Positions 43,222 to 51,841 of a stretch of DNA of 64,000 bases are shown piece after piece (positions within the stretch are counted from its first letter, which is position 1; the number at the start of each line of letters is the position of its first letter). Source of the DNA: Actinomycetospora succinea. Lineage in GTDB: Bacteria > Actinomycetota > Actinomycetes > Mycobacteriales > Pseudonocardiaceae. The stretch lies in contig NZ_SNYO01000001.1 in assembly GCF_004363095.1 (NCBI RefSeq), positions 496,001 to 560,000 of the forward strand. The letters are read 5' to 3'. The notes under the pieces were generated by a model. The model was not told the DNA's origin, did not search any database, and saw nothing but the letters and a program-made list of their open reading frames with translations. Both the position numbers and the translations under genes were made by a program.

Positions 43222-44675
43222 GCGCGCCCGTCACGGAGGGCTCGCCGAAGCGGTGGCTGGTCCTCGTCGCGATGACCGGCTCGCTGTCGATGATCATGCT
43301 CGACCAGACGGTCGTGTCGGTCGCCCTGCCCACGATGGGGCGCGACCTGTCGCTGGACCCCGCCGGCCAGCAGTGGGTGGTCAACGCCTACGTGCTGGCC
43401 CTCGCGGCCCTGGTCGCCCTCGGGGGCAAGGCCGCGGACCTGCTCGGCCCGCGGCGCGCGTTCCGCTCCGGGGTGACGCTGTTCTTCCTCGCCTCGGTGG
43501 GCTGCGGGCTCTCCCCGGCGGGCGACCTCGGCGAGGCCACGATCATCGCCTGCCGGACGCTGCAGGGGGCGGGCGCGGCCCTGATGGTGCCGGTGTCGGG
43601 CGCGATCGTCATCGCCTCGTTCGGCCCGGGGGAGCGTGGCCGCGCCATGGCCATCTTCGCCGGCATCAGCCAGATCTTCGTGGCGCTCGGGCCGCTCATC
43701 GGCGGCCTGCTCACCGAGTACGTGTCGTGGCGCGCGGTGTTCTTCCTCAACGTGCCGGTCGGGATCGCGACCCTCGTGCTCGTGGCGATCGCCCCCGTGC
43801 CGGCCGAGCGCGTCCCCGGCACCCGCGTCCGGCCCCTGGACGTGGTGCTCGTGGTGGCGGGCCTGGCCGCGACGACGTTCGGGATCCAGCTCGCGGGCAC
43901 CGACGGCCTGTCCTCGCCGGCGGTCCTGGCCCTGGTCGTCGGGGGGCTGGCGGCCACGGGCTGGTTCGTCGTGCGCCAGGTGCGCGCGTCCGACCCGTTG
44001 ATCCACGTCCGCCTGTTCACCGACCGGGGCTTCACCGGCGCGGCCGTGGTCATGGGGTTCGTGCAGTTCGGGCTGCTCGGGCTCGTGCTCTACAGCTCGA
44101 TCTACCTGCAGGAACTGCTCGACTTCGGGCCGATGAGCGCCGGGCTCGCGGTGCTGCCGCTGATCCTGCCGCTGACGCTCGCCGCCCAGATCGGGGGCCG
44201 GTGGTTCGACCGGGCCGGCGTGCGGGGCCCGGTGCTCACCGGCCTGGTGCTCTGCGCGGTCGGCACGGTCCTGTGGCTGCTCGCGCTGCCGGGCCTGGAC
44301 TACGCCCTCCAGACGCCCGGGATGGCCCTGGTCGGGGTGGGGCTCGGGCTGACGCTCTCCCCGACCAACACCGACGCGCTCGCCCGCGTGGGGGTCTCCG
44401 AGCGCACCCAGGCCTCCGGCGTCGTCCAGACCGTCCGCCAGCTCGGCGGCACGCTGGGCGTCGCGGTGATCGGGGCGGTCGTGATCGCCGCCGACGGTGA
44501 GCAGCCCGGTCAGACCGCCGCGCCGGCCGGGATCGCCGCCGGGTTCGGGGTCGCGGCGGGCGCGTTCGTCCTCGCGGCGCTGGTCGGGGCCCTCCTCCTG
44601 GCCCGTCGGTCGCCGCGACCTACCGGAACGGTCAAGTTACCGGCTGGTACGAACCCCTCCGTCGGACCCGGGTGA
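43218..44675 (+). CDS. DHA2/EmrB-type MFS exporter
   Basis: A 485-residue major facilitator with about 14 membrane helices. Motif D1-like LDQTVVSVALPTMGRDL in helix 1, GGKAADLLGPRRAF (motif A) after helix 2, RTLQGAGAALMVPVSGAIV (motif C area) and LIGGLLTEYVSWRAVFFLNVPVGIATL are standard for drug:H+ antiporters of the EmrB/QacA branch. The ATG overlaps the MBL stop (ATGA). It probably exports the compound made or modified by the two upstream enzymes, or protects against it. Confidence 0.93.
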   Translation: MSAPVTEGSPKRWLVLVAMTGSLSMIMLDQTVVSVALPTMGRDLSLDPAGQQWVVNAYVLALAALVALGGKAADLLGPRRAFRSGVTLFFLASVGCGLSPAGDLGEATIIACRTLQGAGAALMVPVSGAIVIASFGPGERGRAMAIFAGISQIFVALGPLIGGLLTEYVSWRAVFFLNVPVGIATLVLVAIAPVPAERVPGTRVRPLDVVLVVAGLAATTFGIQLAGTDGLSSPAVLALVVGGLAATGWFVVRQVRASDPLIHVRLFTDRGFTGAAVVMGFVQFGLLGLVLYSSIYLQELLDFGPMSAGLAVLPLILPLTLAAQIGGRWFDRAGVRGPVLTGLVLCAVGTVLWLLALPGLDYALQTPGMALVGVGLGLTLSPTNTDALARVGVSERTQASGVVQTVRQLGGTLGVAVIGAVVIAADGEQPGQTAAPAGIAAGFGVAAGAFVLAALVGALLLARRSPRPTGTVKLPAGTNPSVGPG

Positions 44676-44735
44676 GACACCGGCAGACATGGCAGGATCG
44701 CGCCCGTCAACGGACGTCGGCAGGAAGGTCTCAGC

Positions 44736-46520
44736 GTGGCGCGCGAATTCGCCCGGGTCGGAGTGGTCGGTCTCGGCACCATGGGTGCCGGCATCGTCGA
44801 GGTGTTCGCCCGGGGCGGCATCGAGGTCGTCGCGGTGGAGGTCGACGAGGCGTCGGCCACCCACGGCCGCGAGACCCTCGAGGCGTCGACCCAGCGGGCC
44901 GTCGACCGCTCGAAGCTGGCCACCGACGACCGCGAGGCCCTGCTGGGGCGGGTGCGGATCAGCACCAACCTCGACGACCTCGCCGACGTCGACCTCGTCG
45001 TCGAGGCCGTGCCCGAGCGCCTCGAGCTCAAGGCCGAGGTCTTCGCCGCGCTGAGCAAGGTCTGCGGCCCGGAGACGATCTTCGCGTCGAACACCTCGTC
45101 GCTCTCGATCACCGAGCTGTCGGTGCGCACCGAGCGCCCGCACCAGGTGGTCGGCATGCACTTCTTCAACCCCGCGCCGGTCCAGGCGCTGGTCGAGGTC
45201 GTGCGCACGGTCGTCACCGACCCCGAGGTGCTCTCCGACGTCACCGGCCTGGCCGTGCAGCTCGGCAAGAGCCCGGTGGTGTGCGGCGACCGCGCCGGGT
45301 TCATCGCCAACAACCTGCTCTTCACCTACCTCAACCAGGCCGTGGGGATGTTCGAGTCCCACTACGCCGGGCGCGAGGACCTCGACGCGGCCATGCGCTA
45401 CGGCTGCGGCTACCCGATGGGCCCGCTGGCCCTCATGGACCTCATCGGCCTCGACACGGCCTACGAGATCCTCGACACGATGTACCGGCAGTCGCGCAAC
45501 CAGCGCCACGCGCCGGCCCCGATCCTCAAGCAGATGATCACCGCCGGGCTGCTCGGCCGGAAGTCCGGTCGCGGCTTCTACACCTACGCCGCCCCCGGCT
45601 CGCCCGAGGTCGTCGCCGACTCGCTGACCCCGCCGCCGCCCGGGCAGGAGGGCGGCGACCAGCGATCGGTCCAGCGCGTCGGCGTCGTCGGCACCGGCAC
45701 GATGGCCACCGGCATCGCCGAGGTGTTCGCGAAGTCCGGCTACGACGTCGTCGTCCGCGCCCGCACCGAGGCCAAGGGCGAGGGCGTCGTCGCCGGCATC
45801 CGCAAGTCGCTGGAGAAGGCCGTCGTCAAGGGCAAGCTCTCCGAGAGCGCCCGCGACGAGACCCTCGCCCGGGTCCGCCCGACCACGACCTTCGACGACC
45901 TCACCGACTGCGACCTCGTCGTCGAGGCCGTCGCCGAGGACCTCGAGGTCAAGCAGGCCGTGTTCGGCGCGCTCGACGACGTCGTCAAGCAGGGCGCGAT
46001 CCTCGCGACCACCACCTCGTCGCTGCCGGTCGTCGAGTGCGCCGCGGCCACCCAGCGCCCCGACGACGTCGTCGGCATGCACTTCTTCAACCCGGCGTCG
46101 GTGATGAAGCTGGTGGAGATCGTCAGCCCGATCACCACGGCGCCCGACGTGACGAGCACCGTCCGCGCGGTCACGGCGAAGATCGGCAAGCACCCGGTGC
46201 TCTGCGGCGACCGCGCCGGCTTCATCGTCAACGCGCTGCTCTTCCCCTACCTCAACGACGCGACGGCGATGCTCGAGGCGAACTACGCCACCGCCGACGA
46301 CATCGACTCGGCCATGAAGAACGGCTGCGGCCTGCCGATGGGCCCGTTCGCGCTGCTCGACGTCGTCGGCCTGGACGTGTCGCTGGCGATCGAGCGCTCG
46401 CTGTACATGGAGTTCCGCGTGCCGGGCTTCGCGCCGGCGCCGCTGCTCGAGCACCTGGTCACCGCGGGGCGTCTCGGCCGCAAGACCGGCCAGGGCTTCC
46501 GGGACTACCAGAAGAAGTAG
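44736..46520 (+). CDS. Tandem two-domain 3-hydroxybutyryl-CoA dehydrogenase
   Basis: A 594-residue fusion of two 3-hydroxyacyl-CoA dehydrogenase units (about 1-290 and 310-594), each with its own Rossmann motif (GLGTMGAGI and GTGTMATGI), catalytic His in GMHFFNPA and the C-terminal dimer domain with GYPMGPLALMD or GLPMGPFALLD and ending in LGRKSGRGFY or LGRKTGQGFR. The second Rossmann acidic residue that binds NAD ribose differs (VVARTEAKG), so the two halves may prefer different cofactors. In this setting it likely makes or uses 3-hydroxybutyryl-CoA on the way to crotonyl-CoA for Ccr. The GTG at 44736 follows AGGAAGG. Confidence 0.92.
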   Translation: MAREFARVGVVGLGTMGAGIVEVFARGGIEVVAVEVDEASATHGRETLEASTQRAVDRSKLATDDREALLGRVRISTNLDDLADVDLVVEAVPERLELKAEVFAALSKVCGPETIFASNTSSLSITELSVRTERPHQVVGMHFFNPAPVQALVEVVRTVVTDPEVLSDVTGLAVQLGKSPVVCGDRAGFIANNLLFTYLNQAVGMFESHYAGREDLDAAMRYGCGYPMGPLALMDLIGLDTAYEILDTMYRQSRNQRHAPAPILKQMITAGLLGRKSGRGFYTYAAPGSPEVVADSLTPPPPGQEGGDQRSVQRVGVVGTGTMATGIAEVFAKSGYDVVVRARTEAKGEGVVAGIRKSLEKAVVKGKLSESARDETLARVRPTTTFDDLTDCDLVVEAVAEDLEVKQAVFGALDDVVKQGAILATTTSSLPVVECAAATQRPDDVVGMHFFNPASVMKLVEIVSPITTAPDVTSTVRAVTAKIGKHPVLCGDRAGFIVNALLFPYLNDATAMLEANYATADDIDSAMKNGCGLPMGPFALLDVVGLDVSLAIERSLYMEFRVPGFAPAPLLEHLVTAGRLGRKTGQGFRDYQKK

Positions 46521-46783
46521 TGCCCCGCAGGCCTCGTCGCACCCCGCCCCCCGCGGCGGCACCCCCGCCGCTGCGGGGCGGCTGGGTGCGCGACGAGGAC
46601 GGCTGGACGGTGCGCTCGATCAGCGGCACCGCGGCGACGAAGACCTACGTCTGCCCGGGCTGCCACCAGGACATCCCGCCGGGGACGCCGCACGTGGTGG
46701 CCTGGCCGTCCGACGAGGCGGAAGGCACCGTCGAGCGGCGGCACTGGCACACCGGCTGCTGGCGCCGGGAGCGACGCTCCTAG
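46520..46783 (+). CDS. Small zinc-ribbon-like protein, actinobacterial
   Basis: An 87-residue protein starting at a GTG that shares one base with the previous stop. After a Pro/Arg-rich lead, residues 40-85 carry CPGC and then RHWHTGCW, which together offer two Cys, one or two His and a Cys for zinc. The pattern TYVCPGCHQDIPPGTPHVVAW followed by RRHWHTGCW recurs in short actinobacterial proteins that are often labelled ATP/GTP-binding, without proof. It ends four bases into the convergent DivIVA-like gene. Function unknown. Confidence 0.78.
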   Translation: MPRRPRRTPPPAAAPPPLRGGWVRDEDGWTVRSISGTAATKTYVCPGCHQDIPPGTPHVVAWPSDEAEGTVERRHWHTGCWRRERRS

Positions 46784-47874
46784 CGGCTGGGCGCGGCGCT
46801 GCGCTGCTCGGGGGCCGCGGCGCCGCCGAGGTCCCCCGTCTCGTGGGTGCCGTTGGCGTGCGTCGGCGGGTCGGGCAGCACCGGGCGCCCGTCGCCGGGC
46901 GCCTCGTCGGGGAACGACTCCACGGTGGGCAGCGCCCCGAGGGCCGCGCGCAGGGAGTTCAGCTGCTGGCCGACACGGTCGCGCAGGCGCTTCATGTCGG
47001 CGACCTCGGCGTCGGCCTCGCGCAGGCGGCGCCGGGCCTCCTCGGACGCGTCGCCCACGTACTTGTCGGCCCGCTCGCGCGACGCCTTCTCGTCGGCCTC
47101 GAGCTGGCGCATCGCCTCGCGCCGGCGCGCCGCCATGGCCACGGCGAAGTCGTTCTCGACCTGCTCGCGCGTGGCGCGGCCCTCGGTGTCGAGGCGCTCG
47201 CGCTCCTGCTCGGCCTCCTGGCGCACGTGCGCGGCCTCGGCGCGCGCCGCGTCCATGAGGTTGCGGTGCTCCTCCTCCATCGCGTGGCGGCGGCGCTCGT
47301 TGTCGGCGAGGCCGTCGTCGTAGCGGTGGCGGGCCTGGTCGGCCTCGGCCTCGGCGCGCTCGAGGATCGCGCGGGCCTCGCCGCGGGCCTCCTCGAGGGC
47401 GGCGCGCGCCTGCTCGTCGGTCTCCGCGAGCGTCTGGCGGGCGCGCTGCTCGGCCTCGGCCGCCGTCTTGCGCGCGTGCTCGTCGGCGCCGTTCATCGTG
47501 CGGCGCGCGTATTCGTCGGCCTCCTCGCGGATGCGACGGGACGCGTCGGCGGCCTCGTCGCGCATGGACCGGGTCTCGTCCTGGGCGAGCCGCAGCATGC
47601 GCTGCAGGCGCTCGGAGAGGCCCTCCATGGTGTCCGGCGGCGCGGAGAGCCGGTCGACCTGCGCGCGCAGGTCCTCGACGTGCGCGCGGTGGTGGTCGAG
47701 CGCCCGGGCGAGCTCGGTCGCCTGCGCCACGGCGGCGTCGCGGTCGGCGGTGAGGATGCGCAGGTCCGCCTCGACGCGGTCGAGGTGCTCCTCGACCTGC
47801 CCGCGGTCGTACCCGCGGCGCACGACGTCGAAGCCGGTCCCCAGCGGCAACAGCTCGTGCTCGTCGGACGGCAT
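46780..47874 (-). CDS. DivIVA-like coiled-coil protein
   Basis: A 364-residue protein with a DivIVA-type N-terminal segment (GFDVVRRGYDRGQVEEHLDRVEADLRIL, residues 12-39) and then an almost uninterrupted coiled coil rich in Glu, Ala and Arg to about residue 300, and a Pro/Gly tail. This fits the actinobacterial Wag31/DivIVA-related or Scy/FilP-like scaffold family that works at the cell pole or septum. ATG 47874 was preferred over GTG 47883, three codons upstream. A strong hairpin 34 bases before the start separates it from ccr, which reads in the same direction. Confidence 0.83.
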   Translation of the reverse strand: MPSDEHELLPLGTGFDVVRRGYDRGQVEEHLDRVEADLRILTADRDAAVAQATELARALDHHRAHVEDLRAQVDRLSAPPDTMEGLSERLQRMLRLAQDETRSMRDEAADASRRIREEADEYARRTMNGADEHARKTAAEAEQRARQTLAETDEQARAALEEARGEARAILERAEAEADQARHRYDDGLADNERRRHAMEEEHRNLMDAARAEAAHVRQEAEQERERLDTEGRATREQVENDFAVAMAARRREAMRQLEADEKASRERADKYVGDASEEARRRLREADAEVADMKRLRDRVGQQLNSLRAALGALPTVESFPDEAPGDGRPVLPDPPTHANGTHETGDLGGAAAPEQRSAAPSR

Positions 47875-47907
47875 GCGGGTCACGGTACCGGCGTGACGGA
47901 GGGTGCT

Positions 47908-47946
47908 CCACGGACGGGTGAGGGAGATTCCCGCACCCGTCCGTGG
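47908..47946 (-). terminator. Hairpin terminator after ccr
   Basis: A perfect 13-bp inverted repeat (CCACGGACGGGTG with CACCCGTCCGTGG) and a 13-base loop lie 17 bases past the ccr stop on the minus strand and before the DivIVA-like start. Confidence 0.72.
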
Positions 47947-47962
47947 GTCGTGGAGGTGTTGA

Positions 47963-49294
47963 TCACACGCCCCGGAAGCGGTTGATGCCCTCGAGGTGCT
48001 GGGCGCGCTTCTCGGTGTCCGTCACGCCGAGGCCCTCCTCGGGGGCGAGGGCCAGCACGCCGACCTTGCCCTGGTGGCTGTTGTGGTGGACGTCGTTGGC
48101 GGCCTCGCCGGTCTCGTGCAGCGGGTAGACGCGCGAGACGGTCGGGTGGATCGCGCCCTGGGCCACCAGGCGGTTCGCCAGGTAGGCCTCCTTGTAGTTC
48201 GCGAAGTGCGACCCGATGATCCGCTTGAGGTTCATCCAGAGGTAGCGGTTGTCGTACTGGTGCATGAAACCGCTGGTGGAGGCGCAGGTGACGATCGTGC
48301 CGCCGCGCTTGGCGACGTAGACGCTCGCGCCGAAGGTCTCCCGGCCCGGGTGCTCGAAGACGATGTCGGGGTCGTCGCCGCCGGTCAGCTCACGGATCTT
48401 CTGGCCGAAGCGCTTCCACTCGCGCGGGTCCTGGGTCTCGGGGTCGGACCAGAACTTGTAGCCCTCCTCCGACCGGTCGATGATCAGCTCGGCGCCCATC
48501 TTGCGGCAGATCTCGGCCTTCTCGGGGTTCGAGACCACGCAGACCGGGGTGGCGCCGCCGTTGAGCGCGAACTGGGTGGCGTAGGAGCCCAGGCCGCCCG
48601 AGGCGCCCCAGATCAGCACGACGTCGCCCTGGGTCATGTTGGCGCCGTTGGCGCTGACCAGCTGGCGGTACGCGGTGGAGTTGACCAGCCCGGGGGAGGC
48701 GGCCTCCTCCCAGGTGAGGTGGTCGGGCTTGGGCATGAGCTGGTTGGTCTTGACCAGCGCCAGCTCGGCCAGGCCGCCGAAGTTGGTCTCGAAGCCCCAG
48801 ATGCGCTGCTCGGGGTCCATCATCGTGTCGTCGTGGCCGTCGGGGGCCTCGAGCTCGACCGAGAGGCAGTGCGCGACGACCTTGTCGCCGGGCTTCCACG
48901 TGTGCACGCCCTCGCCGGTCTTGAGCACGACGCCGGCGAGGTCGGAGCCGACCACGTGGTAGGGCAGGTCGTGGCGCTTGGCCAGCGGCGAGATCTTGCC
49001 GTAGCGCTTGAGGAAGCTGAACGTCGAGACCGGCTCGAAGATCGAGGTCCAGACGGTGTTGTAGTTGATGGCGCTGGCCATCACGGCCACCAGCGCCTCG
49101 CCCGGGGCGACCTCGGGGGTGGGCACGTCGTCGAGGTGCAGCGACTTGCGCGGGTCCTTCTCGCGCGAGGCCATCCCCTCGAACATGTCGGCCTCGTCGG
49201 CGTGGACGGTGATGCCCCGGTACGACTCGGGGACCGAGAGCCCGGCCAGGGCGGCGGTGTCGTCGGCGAGGATGGCGTCGCGGATGTCCTGCAC
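47963..49294 (-). CDS. ccr: Crotonyl-CoA carboxylase/reductase
   Basis: A 443-residue MDR-superfamily enzyme that reductively carboxylates crotonyl-CoA to (2S)-ethylmalonyl-CoA with NADPH and CO2, the key step of the ethylmalonyl-CoA pathway. INYNTVWTSIFEPVSTF near residue 75, the WGFETNFGG motif carrying the Phe-Glu pair of the CO2 pocket, VLIWGASGGLGSYATQ for NADPH and STSGFMHQYDNRYLWM with the pocket His near 365 are present. These are the residues that distinguish true Ccr from plain enoyl-CoA reductases. The GTG at 49294 follows GGAGG on its strand. Its product also serves as a polyketide extender unit. Confidence 0.96.
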   Translation of the reverse strand: MQDIRDAILADDTAALAGLSVPESYRGITVHADEADMFEGMASREKDPRKSLHLDDVPTPEVAPGEALVAVMASAINYNTVWTSIFEPVSTFSFLKRYGKISPLAKRHDLPYHVVGSDLAGVVLKTGEGVHTWKPGDKVVAHCLSVELEAPDGHDDTMMDPEQRIWGFETNFGGLAELALVKTNQLMPKPDHLTWEEAASPGLVNSTAYRQLVSANGANMTQGDVVLIWGASGGLGSYATQFALNGGATPVCVVSNPEKAEICRKMGAELIIDRSEEGYKFWSDPETQDPREWKRFGQKIRELTGGDDPDIVFEHPGRETFGASVYVAKRGGTIVTCASTSGFMHQYDNRYLWMNLKRIIGSHFANYKEAYLANRLVAQGAIHPTVSRVYPLHETGEAANDVHHNSHQGKVGVLALAPEEGLGVTDTEKRAQHLEGINRFRGV

Positions 49295-49381
49295 GTTCTT
49301 GCCTCCGGGTGTGGTGCGGTGGCGCGAGGCTACCGACCGGTAACAGTCCTGGGGACCGGGGTGTGAGGTGGTCGGTGTCCT

Positions 49382-49831
49382 CTAGTGCTCGTCGGCGGGT
49401 TCGACGAGCTCCACGAGCACCCCACCGGCGTCCTTGGGGTGCACGAAGTTGACCCGCGAGCCGGCGGTGCCGCGGCGCGGGGCGTCGTAGAGCAGGCGCA
49501 GACCCTTGGCGCGCAGGGTCTCGGCGCTCTGCTCGACGTCGGTGACCCGGTAGGCGACCTGCTGCAGCCCGGGCCCGTTGCGGTCGATGAACTTGGCGAT
49601 CGTCGAGGTCTCGTCCACCGGGGCGAGCAGCTGGACCGCCGGTCCGGCGTCGTCGCCCGGGGCGTGCAGCATCGCCTCCCGCACGCCCTGCTCCTCGTTG
49701 ACCTCCTGGTGGGTGGCCACCAGCCCGAGGTTCTCGGCGTACCAGGCGATGGCGGCGTCGAGGTCGGGGACGGCGATCCCCACGTGGTCGATCGTGGTGA
49801 TCCCGCTCGCGGCCAGGTCGTCGTTAGCCAT
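49382..49831 (-). CDS. mce: Methylmalonyl/ethylmalonyl-CoA epimerase
   Basis: A 149-residue vicinal-oxygen-chelate epimerase. ITTIDHVGIAVPDLDAAIAWYAENLG gives the first metal His and LQQVAYRVTDVE and GVLVELVEP supply the others, with the Gln found in actinobacterial forms. It switches the C2 stereochemistry of methylmalonyl-CoA and usually of ethylmalonyl-CoA, which Ecm needs in the 2R form after Ccr makes 2S. ATG 49831 is taken rather than ATG 49849 because the conserved protein begins soon after; neither has a clear ribosome site. It lies upstream of and in line with ccr on the minus strand, so the two are probably co-transcribed. Confidence 0.93.
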   Translation of the reverse strand: MANDDLAASGITTIDHVGIAVPDLDAAIAWYAENLGLVATHQEVNEEQGVREAMLHAPGDDAGPAVQLLAPVDETSTIAKFIDRNGPGLQQVAYRVTDVEQSAETLRAKGLRLLYDAPRRGTAGSRVNFVHPKDAGGVLVELVEPADEH

Positions 49832-49929
49832 GGCGGGCAGGGTAACCATCTGAATCGAAGTATCCGCTCCGTGACGCAGCGCACGCTCGATTTATCAAGC
49901 ACGCGCGGCGGTCGGTACCGTCCCGCGCC

Positions 49930-50883
49930 GTGGACCTGGACCGACTGGTCGCGGAGGCGCGCGACGGGACCCCGCGCGCGGTGGCGCGGCTGATCTCCCT
50001 GGTGGAGGACGGGAGCCCGCGCCTGCGCGAGCTGGCGGCCGCGCTCGCCCCCCACACGGGGCACGCCCGGGTCGTCGGCCTCACCGGCTCGCCCGGCGTG
50101 GGCAAGTCGACGACGACGTCGGCGCTGGTCACGGCCCTGCGCGCCGACGACCGTCGCGTCGGCGTGCTCGCCGTCGACCCGAGCTCGCCGTTCTCCGGCG
50201 GCGCGCTGCTGGGCGACCGCGTCCGGATGGGCGAGCACGCGACCGATCCGGGGGTGTTCATCCGATCGATGGCCACGCGGGGGCACCTCGGCGGGCTCGC
50301 GGCCGCGACACCGCAGGCGCTGCGCGTCCTGGACGCCGCGGGCTGCGACGTGATCCTGGTCGAGACGGTGGGGGTGGGCCAGTCCGAGGTCGAGGTCGTG
50401 GCCCTGGCCGACACGACGGTCGTGCTCCTGGCCCCCGGGATGGGTGACGGCGTCCAGGCCGCCAAGGCCGGGATCCTCGAGGTCGGGGACGTGTTCGTCG
50501 TCAACAAGGCCGACCGCGACGGTGCGGACGCCACGGTGCGCGAGCTGCAGCACATGGTGTCGCTGAACCGCCGGGAGGTCTCCGGCCCCGCGTGGCGCCC
50601 GCCGGTGGTCCGGACGGTGGCCTCGGCGGGCGAGGGCGTCGACGACCTCGTCGGCGCCCTCGACGACCACCGCGCCTGGATGGCCGACCACGACCGGCTC
50701 GCCGAGGGCCCGCGGCGCCGGGCGCGCGCCGAGATCGAGGCGATCGCGCTGGCGGACCTGCGGGCGCGGATCCGGGAGCTGGCCGGGGATGCGGCGCTGG
50801 GCGAGCTCGCCGAGCGCGTGGTCGCGGGCGAGCTGGACCCCTACGCCGCGGCGGACGAGGTCGTGTCGTCGGTGCGGGGCTGA
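49930..50883 (+). CDS. meaB: MeaB-type G-protein chaperone of B12 mutases
   Basis: A 317-residue G3E GTPase of the MeaB/ArgK family that guards and reloads adenosylcobalamin-dependent acyl-CoA mutases. The P-loop GSPGVGKST (53-61), VLAVDPSSPFSGGALLGDRVRM, the VIKxxMATRGHLGGL switch segment, VETVGVGQSEVEV and NKAD are complete. The GTG at 49930 is divergent from the epimerase by 98 bases. The natural client in this window is the ethylmalonyl-CoA mutase at 32846; a methylmalonyl-CoA mutase elsewhere in the genome is also possible. The middle bases of the intergenic gap are AT-rich and may hold promoters for both directions. Confidence 0.95.
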   Translation: MDLDRLVAEARDGTPRAVARLISLVEDGSPRLRELAAALAPHTGHARVVGLTGSPGVGKSTTTSALVTALRADDRRVGVLAVDPSSPFSGGALLGDRVRMGEHATDPGVFIRSMATRGHLGGLAAATPQALRVLDAAGCDVILVETVGVGQSEVEVVALADTTVVLLAPGMGDGVQAAKAGILEVGDVFVVNKADRDGADATVRELQHMVSLNRREVSGPAWRPPVVRTVASAGEGVDDLVGALDDHRAWMADHDRLAEGPRRRARAEIEAIALADLRARIRELAGDAALGELAERVVAGELDPYAAADEVVSSVRG

Positions 50884-50908
50884 CGCGTCGCGGGGGCTGC
50901 GGCGGTGG

Positions 50909-51811
50909 TCAGCGCAGGACGCCGGCGGCGGGCAGGGCGACGGCGAGCCACGGGATGACGACGGCGACCGTCGGGACGACGACGACCGCGGCGGCCGCGA
51001 GGTAGGTCCCGGTCGCGAGGGCCCGGCTGCCGCAGGCCTGGGCGCGCACGCGGGCCAGGCGGGCGCCGACCTCGGTGTCGCCGGCGGCGCCGAACGCCTC
51101 GAGCGCGCCGGCCATGGCCGTGTCCGAGCAGCGGGAGCGCCCGGCGTCGTCGGCGAGCATCTCCAGGAGCATCCCGACCGCGTCGCGGGCCTGGCGGCTG
51201 CGCGCGAGCACCGGGAACGCCTGGTGCAGGGCGACGAAGCCCTCGCGGACGAGGTCGTGGCGCGCGTCGAGGTGGGCCTGCTCATGGGCGAGGACGGCGC
51301 GCAGCTCGTCGGCGTCGAGCGTGTCGAGGGCGGCCTCGGTGACCACCACCCGCGGCGCGCGCCCGGGCACGCAGTAGGCGAAGGGCACGGCGCCGTCGAG
51401 CACCCGCAGCACCGACTTCGCCCCGCCGCCGCCGATCAGCGCGCTGCGCTCGGCGCGGTCGAGCAGGTCGACCATGTCCCGGTGGCGGGCGCGCCGGCGC
51501 CGGGTGCGCACCGCGAGCAGCACCAGCACGCCGAGCAGCCGCAGGACGATGAGGCCGGCGAGGATCGCCGCGATCGCCACCGCGACGACCATCGTGGTGC
51601 CCTGGCGCTGCTCGGGGCCCAGGGCGCGCAGCAGCTCCTCGGGGGCGGCGAGGGCACTGCCGACGGCGGCGAGCACGGCGGCGAGGGCGATCGCCTGCCA
51701 GAGCACGATGGCCGCGCGGGGCACGCGCTGCGGCCACTGGGCGCGGGCCAGCACCGAGGGGACGGGGCCCGCCAGCACGAGGGCCAGCGCGGCCAGCCAC
51801 ACCGACGCCAT
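50909..51811 (-). CDS. M56-family (BlaR1-like) membrane metallopeptidase
   Basis: A 300-residue membrane zinc protease. Four or so hydrophobic helices (about 5-22, 35-57, 72-100, 270-295) surround the cytosolic domain with the HEQAH motif (His176, Glu177, His180). It lacks the penicillin-binding sensor domain of BlaR1, as do many actinobacterial M56 proteins. It is downstream of a BlaI-type repressor gene (30-base gap) on the same strand, so it probably cleaves that repressor in response to a signal and so induces the adjacent cyd operon. Confidence 0.9.
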   Translation of the reverse strand: MASVWLAALALVLAGPVPSVLARAQWPQRVPRAAIVLWQAIALAAVLAAVGSALAAPEELLRALGPEQRQGTTMVVAVAIAAILAGLIVLRLLGVLVLLAVRTRRRRARHRDMVDLLDRAERSALIGGGGAKSVLRVLDGAVPFAYCVPGRAPRVVVTEAALDTLDADELRAVLAHEQAHLDARHDLVREGFVALHQAFPVLARSRQARDAVGMLLEMLADDAGRSRCSDTAMAGALEAFGAAGDTEVGARLARVRAQACGSRALATGTYLAAAAVVVVPTVAVVIPWLAVALPAAGVLR

Positions 51812-51841
51812 GGGATCAGTCTGGGGCCGGGACCACCGTGA

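Noticed and set aside
46520-46783. Function as ATP/GTP-binding protein, a label commonly given to such short proteins
   Set aside because: No nucleotide-binding motif is visible; only a zinc-ribbon-like Cys/His pattern is.
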